Origin: Cyclina sinensis
Taxonomy: Eukaryota > Mollusca > Bivalvia > Venerida > Veneridae
Reading direction: 5' to 3'
Length of the DNA: 64,000 nucleotides
Assembly: GCA_012932295.1 (NCBI GenBank)
Contig: JAAONU010000011.1
Coordinates: 39,930,352-39,994,351, forward strand
The first letter of the stretch is position 1; the number at the start of each line of letters is the position of its first letter. Under the pieces are notes generated by a model that had not been told where the DNA came from, ran no database searches, and saw only the letters and a program-made list of their open reading frames with translations. The translations under genes and the position numbers were made by a program. Shown piece by piece: positions 36,801-46,050 of this stretch.

Positions 36801-39800
36801 AGTGAAATTTGTTCTTTACAATAAGGTATTGCTTTGTTCATTGCTCAAGAAACGAAACCATGGTACAATCTCTTTTACATGCATACAAACGTAATTGTTT
36901 CATGAATTGATATTATTATATTATATTATGGTATTATTTTCTTATTTTAAATTACTTAAATCATATCCTAAAACAGACACTGGGAGACAAACAGACGGCA
37001 GACATGGAAGATATAGGCAAGATGCCTTACATAGAAGCCACTGTTAACGAAATGCTCCGCTTGGCTAATATAGGTAGGTGTGTCTATCTATTTGAGTTTA
37101 TTTATCGTCCGTACCGCCTGCTAATATGACCAACGCCCCTTGCAGAGGTTAGATATTTTAAATTGTGTGGGATACTGCAAGATACAGAAAGCATTCCATT
37201 CCAGAGACACCTCTGGTACAAGGGACCTCGGTTTAACGTCTCATCTGAAAGACAATTAGTAATGTTAGTGGAGGAGTTGGGGATCGAATTCGCGTTCCCT
37301 GGATTAACAGTCCAGCGCGTTTCCATCGCTCCAGAGGTGTACCTTCTTGCAGAGTTGTTTTATTAGAACTACTTTCAGCTCGCCTACCTCAGCCGAAAGT
37401 AATGATGTCTTCAAGAATATCTTTGTAAGTTAAAAGGGTTGCCGATGTATTTTGACTGATATTCGGCGTTTCACCGAACAAGGACAATATGACGTCATGG
37501 AAAGAACGCATCAGAATGTCTAATTTAGATGAGCGGGAAATACATATGCCACCAAAATTTTAATGAGGAAATTGTCAGTCTTTGGTCTATATGTACGTCC
37601 GTCCGTGTCAATCTATTCGTTTACTTATATCACAAAGAGTCACTGGTTGATTGGAAAGTTCAGTTCTGTTAGATTTTTGTCTAGTAAAGTTATTTTCTTG
37701 CGTGGGAAAATGTTTTGTTTTACTCATATGTTGGTCACAAATTAGAGCACTTCGATATTGACGTCAAATGAGTAATTACTTAAAAAATATTTGGCATATA
37801 ATGTTATAAAAATATAGAACAATATACTCTGATGTCTTTTTTGTTTTTGTTCAAGTTTTGTAAAACATTGCGGGGGCATTTTAACACCTGTAGCACGTTT
37901 TTCATTAACGTAGGTAATTACTTTAATTTTTCAATTTAGTTTTTACTATCACCTGAATGTAGCCCAAACAATTTTTATGATATGAATTTATTTAGTAAAA
38001 TCCATAATAAAACCTCAGATACTTTTTTATACCACAAAACGAACCGCAATGCTTAAGGCTATGTTATACAAAACAACAAACGGTAATAGATTTAAAGTAG
38101 CCAAAATGATTATAAGAAGAAATGTATAAATTCACGTGCGAATTTTTATCGGTGCACTTAAAAGAAAACTTCTGAGTTTTGTTAGTTATTCAGATACACC
38201 ATACATTCATGTAACGACGATTTACAACATTAGTATAAGTGTACAAATATTTGGCCCTTTCATTTTTAGCTCACAAGAGCCCAAGGTGCTCAAGTTGAGC
38301 TCTGTAATAGGACTGTGTCCGTCGTGCGTCGTCAACTTTTTGCTTTAAACAAAATCTCCTCTGAAACTACTGAGCCAGTTTTGATGAAACTTGCCTGGGA
38401 TGTTCCTTGCATAAAGCTCTACCAAATTTGTTTAAACAATTCAATTCCATGAGGAACTCTAGTTGGTATGGCAACCAGTAGGAAACACTTTAAACATCTC
38501 CTTGTCTGAAAGCATCCTCTAGTAGACCTCTCATAAGATTATTCAAATTATTTCCCTAGGGTCAAAATTGGCCCCACCCAAGGAGTGACATGTTTTGCAT
38601 AGAATTATATAGGAAAAACTTCTTGTCTGAAATCACAGGACCTAGAGCGTTTTCATGGATCATCATCTAGAGGTCCTTTATTTAGATTGTTCAAATTATA
38701 CCGCTTTTGTTGTTAATGGCCTTGCCCCGGCGGTCACATACTTTTATAAAGACGTATATAGGAAAAACTTTGAAAATCTTCTTGTCTAAAACCAAAAGGT
38801 TTAGAGCTGAGATATTTTGCATGGAGCATCATCTAAAGGTCAAATTTGCACGTAGATTTCAAATTCAACATTGGGTAAACTTACCTCGATTCCTTCATTG
38901 ACCTTGCTGTTTCATAGTTTGTTAATCATCGCGTTACTAGAGGTGATATCATTTTTTCGAATTGATATGTATTACCAACCTATTGATAAAAACAGAATCA
39001 GTTATTTTGCTCTTGTTTGACCTTATAATATTTCCGTCAGAAATTCGTTTTTTATGAAAATGTTTTTACTTTCAAAAACGAAACTAAACTAGCAAAACCA
39101 AAGTCTGTGTTTGTTTAAACCTCAATCAGGCGAACGAGGGAAAGTATGACCCCGCTTTTCCTCAGGTCCGAATAACCGTGTCCTCCACAGAAGGCTATAT
39201 AAGTTCCTTCTATTCTTTCAGCACCTTTGTCTGTACCTCATGCTGTGCAAGAAGAGGTCGCTTTTGAAGACTTTTGGATCCCCAAGGACACCATGGTGTT
39301 GACACATCTACAGTCAGTACACCTGGATACCGGCTTCTGGGACGACCCGGAAACATTTAATCCTGACAGATTTATCGGACCTGAGGGTACTCTTCAGAAA
39401 AAAGAAGCATTTTATCCATTTTCTATAGGTAAAGTTTTTCAAGATTCGAGCACTTTTTTGTTAAAACATAAAGATCGACACTGTTGTGGAAACATGTATG
39501 AAAAAGGCATGTAAAGGCATGTATACTGAAAATAAATACCTAAGAAATACCTACCTAATACATGGCAAGTTTATGGCAGCGTAAATTTCGATCATTTGTG
39601 GAATTTGTAAAACATTTATTAATATCATGCAGATTGTGTATATTCTATGATAGCATCGATAAACTTCATTCGATGATAGTGTACTAGCTGTGAAAATTAT
39701 ACTCATAGCGAGATCTGTTTTTTTTTATTTTCAGGCCCAAGATATTGTATCGCAATGAAGCTTGCTCAGATGGAGCTTTTGATCATATTTAGCACATTAT

Positions 39801-39919
39801 TGAAACATTTCAAGTTTACGGATGGTCCGCCATCTTTAATACCAACACAACCAGGCGCTTTTGTTGAACCAGAGAACTTCAGTGTCACGTGGACGCCTGT
39901 CGAAAGCGCAAGTGAATAA
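25353..39919 (+). CDS. Microsomal cytochrome P450, CYP2-like, 8 exons
   Basis: Exons are 25353-25746, 29782-30004, 31630-31756, 35136-35283, 36632-36768, 36977-37073, 39222-39428 and 39735-39919. All junctions are GT-AG and phases match throughout, giving 505 codons plus TAA, the usual length of a microsomal P450. The family are heme monooxygenases of the ER membrane fed by P450 reductase. Residues 21-39 form the membrane anchor, followed by a KKDKKK stop and the hinge LPPGPRRYPVLGN. ExxR is E368-R371, the PERF-like motif is PDRF 423-426, and the heme loop is FSIGPRYCIA with Cys449. Oddities: the C-helix WxxxR reads NEKLR (Asn141), and the I-helix AGTET reads AGTEN (Asn315). The first in-frame ATG giving a sensible anchor was chosen as start. 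CYP2-like is inferred from motif style; the substrate is unknown. Introns hold many repeats. Confidence 0.93.
26219..27010 (+). repeat. ~38-bp minisatellite rich in GTCGAC, in P450 intron 1
   Basis: About 20 imperfect units follow the pattern CTCATACTATCACAAGTCGA plus CCTTTCTTGAGC-type spacer. GTCGAC or a one-base variant recurs in almost every unit. Units are much diverged from each other, so this is an old array. Open frames here are by-products. Confidence 0.88.
27481..27621. mobile_element. Foldback element (near-perfect palindrome), P450 intron 1
   Basis: The left arm, TTATTAAATAATTGATTTGA onward (27482-27521), pairs with the right arm (27581-27621). Pairing continues inward through CAGTTGTATTGG and CCAGTACGACTG to an apical CCGAGGCCGAAGATCGAGG. 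The element has no coding sequence. A truncated copy lies at 30966-31075. Confidence 0.8.
27904..27968. repeat. Short hairpin repeat (GGGCCA arms)
   Basis: GGGCCAATACTAATATCAC pairs imperfectly with GTGTTATTGATAATGGCCC around a GC-rich loop (CCGGCCTGGGGCC). It resembles the arms of a foldback element of a different sequence. Confidence 0.55.
28045..28125 (-). mobile_element. SINE head only (tRNA-like), P450 intron 1
   Basis: The minus strand reads GATCCAGTGGTAACAAACAA and then GGTCGAGAGTTCGATCACAC. These are A-box-like and B-box-like segments at tRNA spacing. No GAGACGTTAAACC body follows, so it is a truncated copy or a different family sharing the head. Confidence 0.5.
28560..28690. mobile_element. 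Diverged MITE relative (GTCTGCAC-type), P450 intron 1
   Basis: AACAGTGTGGACCATGATCA and TTTTGGTCTGCACAGTTT surround a perfect inner hairpin AGACGCC...GGCGTCT (28615-28640). It has the same plan, and similar GTCTGAC/GTCTGCAC words, as the TTAA MITE at 22941-23155, but without clear TTAACCC ends. Confidence 0.5.
30804..30843. repeat. (ATC)13 microsatellite, P450 intron 2
   Basis: ATC or CAT triplets run uninterrupted and are followed by CAACAACAACAAC. Confidence 0.95.
30966..31075. mobile_element. Truncated copy of the foldback element, P450 intron 2
   Basis: AAATAATTGATTTGATATAG matches the left arm at 27486, and GGACCCGAGGCCGAAG matches the apex. The right arm is cut off after GACTGTCCCGAAGACAA, where the ATC/GTC tract begins. 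Confidence 0.75.
31074..31560. repeat. Imperfect ATC/GTC trinucleotide tract, P450 intron 2
   Basis: About 490 bp of interrupted CATCAT, CGTCGT and CGTCGACGTC triplets end some 70 bp before P450 exon 3. On the minus strand they give an Asp/Asn-rich open frame (31487-30966) that I regard as repeat-derived. Confidence 0.85.
31840..33715. repeat. 50-bp minisatellite, ~37 units, P450 intron 3
   Basis: The unit GGTTCCTTCAAAGTATACAG, TGCACCAGGAAGCAATTCTT, AGAACTTAAA is 50 bp. Units at about 33070-33570 are almost identical, and they diverge steadily toward the left (31.9-33.0 kb) and slightly at the right edge. That pattern indicates recent local amplification inside an old array. No function is evident. 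Confidence 0.93.
34650..34925 (+). mobile_element. tRNA-derived SINE (copy g), P450 intron 3
   Basis: A head with GTGACTCAGCGCTTGGCC and GTCGTGAGTTCAATCC precedes the body CTTTCGGATGAGACGTTAAA, then CGGGTGCTTTCTGTACCTTG and the 3' module GGGAGCGTCGGTAATATGGG. It lies about 210 bp upstream of exon 4. Confidence 0.8.
35800..36630 (+). repeat. 80/81-bp minisatellite, 10 units, ending at the exon 5 splice acceptor
   Basis: CCTGAAGGAAACGAGGCCGA starts at about 35830, 35910, 35991, 36071, 36152, 36232, 36313, 36393, 36473 and 36553. Spacings alternate 80 and 81 bp in the left part because two unit types alternate (CTTTGCATAAATTTTC and CTTGGCATAATTTTTC), a higher-order 161-bp dimer. Every unit ends TGACGTCCTGC plus a T run; in the last unit that T run is the polypyrimidine tract and CAG acceptor of P450 exon 5 (36632). 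Confidence 0.92.
37085..37345 (-). mobile_element. tRNA-derived SINE (copy h), P450 intron 6
   Basis: Read on the minus strand, this has AACGCGCTGGACTGTTAATC, GCGAATTCGATCCCC, CTTTCAGATGAGACGTTAAA, then GAATGCTTTCTGTATCTTGC and a GGCGTTGGTCATATTAGC 3' module. Its 3' end lies only about 12-20 bp downstream of the exon 6 donor at 37073/37074, which is still a good GTAGGTG. Confidence 0.82.
38267..38860 (+). repeat. Truncated copy of the GCTCACC-type composite repeat, P450 intron 6
   Basis: TTTTTAGCTCACAAGAGCCC, GTCCGTCGTGCGTCGTC, AAATCTCCTCTGAAACTAC and GGATGTTCCTTGCATAAAGC match the left end of the element at 20929 in order. Two or three diverged tandem units follow, and the GGGCCATCATGGCCC end is absent. 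Confidence 0.72.
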
Positions 39920-40223
39920 ACTCTCTCAACCAAGACGCCGATTTCAGGGTTTAACAGACGCTTTTTTAAGCAAGTACTAGTATTTGCCACAACCAAAGAC
40001 AAAATCTACGTCTGTTGTTCAAATTGAAAGGGATTGAATATTCTAATTGTTAAGCCGCGAAGAAGTTTCTTTTGTTGGATTAGCAGCGTTCTGTGTAAGA
40101 ATGTCTTTCGTCAAACTGACAGCTGAATATAAAGATGCAAATGATTAAAATCAGAAGACTTTCCCGAAATGTTGTCAAACGTATCTTAACAGTTTGCAGA
40201 ATACATTTGATCAACTTATACGG

Positions 40224-40229
40224 AATAAA
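40224..40229 (+). terminator. Probable poly(A) signal of the P450 gene
   Basis: AATAAA lies 305 bp after the P450 stop, the first exact hexamer downstream. Confidence 0.45.
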
Positions 40230-40987
40230 GACAAAACACTTGGTCCATAGTAATCATTGGTGCGCTTTTAATTTTGAATATGAACTTGGTCAGTTCAGTT
40301 GACTGCCTTGAAGCTGAAAGACTGACCTTTTTTTAAAGTGCAGATGTTTTCAGTCTGTTCGAGAATTGATCGTTCTATGTATCATCGAGTTTTACAGAGT
40401 AAGCCAGTAATAGTATAACTAAAGCTAGTAATGAAAATCAAGTAAATAGATAACACCCCTTGAGATTTTTGAAAATTCGAGCATTTTTGAAAATTACTGC
40501 TGGTTCTATCGTAACCATGACGACCGCTTCTTCTGACGGAGTTTATTTTCTCTTAAATTTTATAGACTAAAAAAACTGTTCCACTTCTTTTTTTGTCAAA
40601 CTTCGGTCATCAGAGAATTAGGAATGTGTCAAATTATTGGAGTTTTGTGCTGAAATTTGTCCAAGATGTTGTGCAAATTACTTAACGTTACATCACAATG
40701 AAACTAGTTAAACATTTGTTTTTATGTTGTCTTAATTACGACAAGTTCAAGGCCATTGTGAAAAAAGTGTAGAAGACATGACTAATCTTAAGACAGCAAC
40801 TATGACGGAAAAGAGCATAGGAAGGAAATATCTGGTTCTCAATTTAGCTGAAGAAGGAGATAGATATAATAACACTGATGAAAGGCAAAGAATGTTATAG
40901 ATAAAGAGTTTTCTATGTTAACTAACAATTTGTTTACAAATTCAAGAAGTGCTAAATCCTACTATATTTTCTTCATAACATATAGAG

Positions 40988-41149
40988 GGAATATTATGTT
41001 GTAGTAGCTGTCTCTGACCTTGTATTTTGCTACGAGCACGTGGGGAAATCGATATCTCGCTCGACCTTCGGTCTCGCGTGATATCGATTTTCCCACGCTG
41101 CGAGTTGCAAAATACAAGGTCTCAGACAGCTACTACAACATAATTTTCC
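40988..41149. mobile_element. Large palindromic foldback element
   Basis: The arms 40988-41056 and 41080-41149 are inverted copies at roughly 90% identity (for example GTTGTAGTAGCTGTCTCTGA paired with TCTCAGACAGCTACTACAAC). A 23-base apex (TCGCTCGACCTTCGGTCTCG) joins them. The apex resembles, in reverse complement, that of the unrelated-armed element at 27481 (GAGRCCGAAGRTCGAG). It has no coding sequence. Confidence 0.8.
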
Positions 41150-41150
41150 T

Positions 41151-41914
41151 TTTATTATATACCTATAAATTTAAGACAATAAATAATAAGACAAAATGAT
41201 TCAATTTACTGAACTTTTATTTCACAAACAAACATATTATTGAAAAATAAAATTATGAATGGCGGATGAATACATTAAATTTGTAGAAAGAAGCCACACC
41301 TCCAACTCATTTAAAATCATTTAAAATGGCCACCACAATCGGAAACACACATCAATATTTCAATGTCAACAAATGTGGGAAGGATAAACATTATTTTGCA
41401 GTGAATAAATTAATTCTTCAGTTGGATTGTACCAAACAAATTGTCGGACATTTTAGACAGAAACAGATATTGTATACATATGACCTACTGTATACATGTA
41501 AACAGTTGCAGACGACATAGTTGAAATCACGACGATTCTCTTTTATAGGACGTTATTTGTGTGTATTCATAAGATTTTGATAGAAGGGTACAATTTATGG
41601 ATTTTTATGTTAAAGAATTGTAATAGTAATCAATAAAACACTTTCAATTATGTTTGTTTATATTTTTGACGGGGGGATTTCGTTACAAAAAATAGATACG
41701 GATTCCCCGCAAGGTGCCTGTAGTATCGGTTCCCGCTTCCAAATACTACGTCACGCACAAGGCTTGGAGCCAACCAAGAAAAATAGTCCGGCACTTCCAT
41801 ATATGGTACCGTATTCGACACTAACATAATACGGATTTTTCTATCCGTCGAAGCGTATTTGCGCTTCTAGATTTGTGTGTATTTTAGAAAGAAAATTTAT
41901 AGGTATATAATAAA
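41151..41914. mobile_element. Candidate MITE with perfect 22-bp terminal inverted repeats
   Basis: TTTATTATATACCTATAAAT plus TT (41151-41172) is the exact reverse complement of 41893-41914. The 764-bp unit has no protein frame longer than about 65 codons and begins one base after the palindrome at 40988-41149. The two may be one composite element. Confidence 0.6.
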
Positions 41915-42092
41915 TATATATATTATAGATTTGTAATATTTTTTATGCATTGATTGTTCTGTTGCGTGAAAATATAGAGGACATATAACATCTTACGAGT
42001 GTTTTTATACATTAAAGAAAATACACGAAACATTCAAAGGGGGAATGAAATAAACTTGAAGGTCACTTAACACCATTGTGTAAATTCTGTTC

Positions 42093-44249
42093 TCACCCCA
42101 ACTGCCACAGTAGATAACCGGAAAAGGAAGTATATCGTTCACCACCAAGGCCAAGGTCACTGTTGTCCATGGTTCGTACCCACACCTGGTCGCCCGCGTT
42201 AAGCTACACAATATTTGTGAAAAGGATAAGCGTTCATTTAGTTAAAGGGTCCCAGACTACTCATACTTGCATAATTTAACAAAGAAGTACAATGTAAAGT
42301 TATATTTTTTCACCACAAAGACGTATATAACAAAAAGCACATGGTTTATGCGTAATCCTATCAAATTTCTGAATAATGCTGTGAATCCATGAATATATGT
42401 AGCACTTTTGATAAAGTCAAAACAAAAAAACAAAAAAACGAGAAAGTTTAAGATCCTGAAATGGACAATTAGTCAATTTTTTTTAAATAAGTCTTTAAAA
42501 TCATTTGCGCGTTTCTCCTCTTTGAACATAAACAACTGAGCTTCAATGCTTTGAAAACGAGATAAAATTTTCACAGAATAATTAAAAGGACTTATATGTA
42601 TTTTCATCTACCCTGTTTAAATACTTTTCACTTCTTGATTTTCGATTTATGTGCTATTTTACCTTACACCTTACCTTTGCAATGATGGTGTTAGCACCTT
42701 GGTCTCTGTATGACGTTTCTGCATGCGCAAACACTCTGGCCAACACCTCATGGTTTCTCATGATCTCCCCGTGAACCATGACCCCGCCATGACTTCCTCT
42801 TGACATATGGTCAAGTATTGAGCATGAGAGAAGATATAAACCGGTATGCGGTGCGACAAATATCCCGGTATCATTGTTATAACCGCCGCCATATTGCGTG
42901 ATTATTGTCTCGAATTTAATTGGTGTGTTTGACTTGGTGTGCTCGATCACAGTTGGTGCAATCACTGCTGAGAAGGCAACTGCGCCATCACTGTCTAGAA
43001 CAAACCTCTTTCTGGCACCTCCACAAAATGAAAGATGACAACATTTTTATAAGATTACTTAGGACTGGTACCCTGTTTTAGAAAAATCTAATATAGGTCA
43101 TAACAATAGGTACTTGTAACAAAAAAATATAATTTTTAAATTGCTAATGTGTAAAACTGCAGAGACAAAGTAAATTTCTACATTCAGAGCAAGTTTTGCT
43201 TATCAATGGATAATATATGCAAGACATCAAACTTTTCCTATCTGGTCCACCTAGCTTGAGTCACGTGAATTGGTTTTTATTCACTTTTATTAGATGTTTG
43301 GATCAATGTTGGGTGAGAGCTTTTAAATAAGCTTAGAGCTTTTAACTCAGTCCGTGATGTCCTTGCTACCTTTGCGATTTATGATTGATTTCTTGAATAA
43401 GCTATTGATTGAAATAAGCCTGGATGAAAAAGAGACGAAGTGCAGATGACTTCGATATTTAGTTTTATCGCGAGCACAGTACTGCGTTAATTTAGACTAT
43501 CTTCTGCATGAAGAATTATTATTTACTATGTGATGAACTATGTACCTTGACTGTGCCTAGTATTCAGCTGATGTATGAATCTTTCTTGGATATTTAGTCT
43601 GGTCAGAAGCTTTTCATTCTGCTGATATAGATCTTCAATAAGCTCCCGCTGGTCACTGTTGATTGTTTCTTGCTTTTTAACTGTAAACAAGAAAGCTTCT
43701 TGTGTTATCAGTAAGAGCAATTTAACTTAGTATGTCAAATTTTGTTTCTTAAATAATTATTGTAATATTTGACGTAATGGAACTGTGAATTAAGTGGAAT
43801 TATCTCTTAAATAATTCATATAATAATTGTTATAACTAAAAGAAATTGAAAATAAAGTTGAGTTATTTCTAAATTCAGAATTATTTTAATATTTGACATA
43901 ATCAAAAAGGAACAGATGGTCTGTTGGTTGAATTAGCTTACTTTGCATAAATAAAAATTATTTTCATAAATGTAAAGTGCAATACCTATGACTGTGTCTA
44001 CGATCTTCTATTCAGTTCCGTCGCCTGCATACAAGTACATATGCTTCTTATAAAACTGAGATTATGACAAATTTACAACCGAACATTTAACGTACTCTAT
44101 TTTAAAGATAATTTTAGATTAGTACCTTTCTCCTCCAGCAAGGACAATCTGTTTATTACCTCATGTAATGCACCATCCTCTACTTCAGTGCAACTATATA
44201 AGTTATGGCAAAGGCAAAGAACTAGCGTTATAAATGGGAAGGGAGACAT
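42093..44249 (-). CDS. Secreted C1q-domain protein 1 (coiled coil + C1q head), 4 exons
   Basis: Exons on the minus strand are 44249-44126, 43680-43546, 43018-42675 and 42203-42093, all GT-AG, giving 237 codons plus TGA. Residues 1-19 (MSPFPFITLVLCLC...) are a signal peptide. Residues about 25-85 are heptad-like and Leu/Glu/Gln-rich (INRLSLLEE, RELIEDLYQQNEKLLTRL), a short coiled coil for trimer formation. From residue 87 comes a C1q domain with FETIITQYGGGYNNDTGIFV, GLYLLSCSI, ARVFAHAE, RDQGANT and LGLGGERYTSFSGYLL. C1q-domain proteins in bivalves act as soluble recognition lectins in hemolymph (family knowledge). No collagen repeat is present. Unlike its two neighbours, the C1q domain is split by a phase-0 intron (after Lys201, 471 bp). 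The gene is divergent from gene 2. Confidence 0.9.
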
Positions 44250-44301
44250 CTTGATATAATGTAAGTCTTGTAAATGTTCCGATAGCAACAAAGATAAGAG
44301 G

Positions 44302-44312
44302 CCATTTATACT
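44302..44312 (-). promoter_or_regulatory. TATA-like element of C1q gene 1
   Basis: AGTATAAATGG on the minus strand has its TATAAA starting 61 nt upstream of the ATG. The two other C1q genes have TATA-like words at 64-65 nt, which supports a shared core promoter. A CTTATC (GATA-type) site lies just downstream. Confidence 0.5.
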
Positions 44313-45178
44313 AAACATAAGGGGAAAGTTGAATTAAAGATTTGATATGACATATTTAGCGTAATGATAGAACGGTTCGTTTTAATTTTGCAAATTATGA
44401 ACGGAAAAATCATATTGAAACAAAAACATGTATATTATGCGAAATAGGCACCTAGCCTTGAACATTAAATTTCTAACGTATAAAACAAACAACATACAGA
44501 GTGGTTATTTGACATTCCTTTACTCGGTAAACAATAAAATTTTTTAAACAAAAACAACAACAAAAAGCAACAACAACAAACAAACAAACAAAAAACGTAT
44601 GATAAACATACATAGTCAAAGAATGGACGATATTCAAATTCTTAAACGAATTAAGGATATTGAATTTGTTCTGACTTGGAGACATGACATATTCCTCAGG
44701 TATATACATGCTTTCTATACATTGGAAAAATCAATACCAAATTTTCCAATGTTGCATACATGTTTGAAAGCATGGACTTCAGGAAAGTGGTCATTGAAGA
44801 CATATCTAAAACAATGATTAATAACTATGATAACACGCACCCTTTAAAATGAATCTATTTGTAAGGGGCAAGCACTAGAAGAAATTAAAATACATAAAAA
44901 GTTGGAAGTACAGGCAACTTGGAAAACTGACAAGATCAAATGAATACAAAAAATATGTTATATTGTATCAATGGTATAGTGGGTCTTACGCAACTTCAAA
45001 AAAAAGTTCCAAGAACACCAAAAGGTCGGTTTGCATTAGAACTGTATGGTCAATCTTTGGAAATCCCCATTTAATCCATACTTTTAAAGAGTTTTTATCA
45101 GCGAAAAAAAATCTTTATCTAAATAACCACCCTCATCTGACAGGATTCTCCGCCCAGGAAAATCTTTGATATTAAATA

Positions 45179-45356
45179 CAACACTACTTTGGACAAGACC
45201 GTCCCACTGTCCTGTATTTATTTGACCTTAATGAAGTATATCCACTTTCTAATTTGGAAATTATGGCCAAATAATAGTTTTTGGACCACTGGATATTCAA
45301 GGGTCAAGGTCAAATAATTACAGGTCAGTGGGGAGGTCTTGTCCAAATGGGTGTTG
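45179..45356. mobile_element. 178-bp MITE with long terminal inverted repeats
   Basis: CAACACTACTTTGGACAAGA and the reverse complement of the right end (CAACACCCATTTGGACAAGA) begin inverted repeats of roughly 50 bp. These continue through CC(G/T)(T/C)CCCACTG and CCTGTATTTATTTGACC. It sits between the divergent C1q genes 1 and 2 and encodes nothing. Confidence 0.78.
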
Positions 45357-45984
45357 AGTTCTAATTAGTATACTTGTCTAAGTAACAATCTTTTAGATAA
45401 CACTATTACATCATATATACAACCTTACGTCGTACTAAAATGCACGTACAACAAATTAGATTAGGGAGAGTGTATATAGAATGTTTGTTCCATTACATCC
45501 TTTGAGTCATTCAGTCGGATTGTAGTGCTGCAGCAGTTAAACATAAAATTTGAAAGAAAAAAATGACCTGTTACGTTCATTCTATAATATTTTTGCAGAG
45601 ATGGCTGCTTTTCTGTCAAGTCCGCCGGTGAATGCTAAGTCTGCTATTGAGCAGATAAAATGTCTTACGCTTATCTAGTCTAGGGTATGACCCGAACATA
45701 CGTATAAGAGCTCATAGATGATGAATTGTACATACTTTTAAAAATATCGAGAAGTAATGTTCATGTGTAGATCTAATATGAATCATTTGCTCTTCTTTTG
45801 ACAAGTACAATGATATTAAATATAGGGAACTTTTTTATGCCACGCGTAAAAAGAAAAGAGTTCTTTGGTCGTAAAGTTGGTGCCCTTTAAAACATTGGAT
45901 CGACAATCGACCTAACATGCGAATGCATTTTTATCTTTAGCCCAAGTGCTAGTTAGTTCAGTTCGCCGCAACTGTTTAATTTGC

Positions 45985-45993
45985 TGATAAAGC
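45985..45993 (+). promoter_or_regulatory. TATA-like element (TGATAAAGC) of C1q gene 2
   Basis: GATAAAG starts at 45986, 65 nt before the ATG. The position matches TGATAAAAGG of gene 3 (64 nt) and TATAAATGG of gene 1 (61 nt). Confidence 0.45.
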
Positions 45994-46050
45994 TTAAATT
46001 TTTCTCTAGGTAGAATCTAAACAGTATAAGTGCATTTTAAGTATTGCATT

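Noticed and set aside
46030..46050. Upstream in-frame GTG as start of C1q gene 2
   Set aside because: The ATG at 46051 gives a clean signal peptide; a GTG start is not expected in an animal gene.
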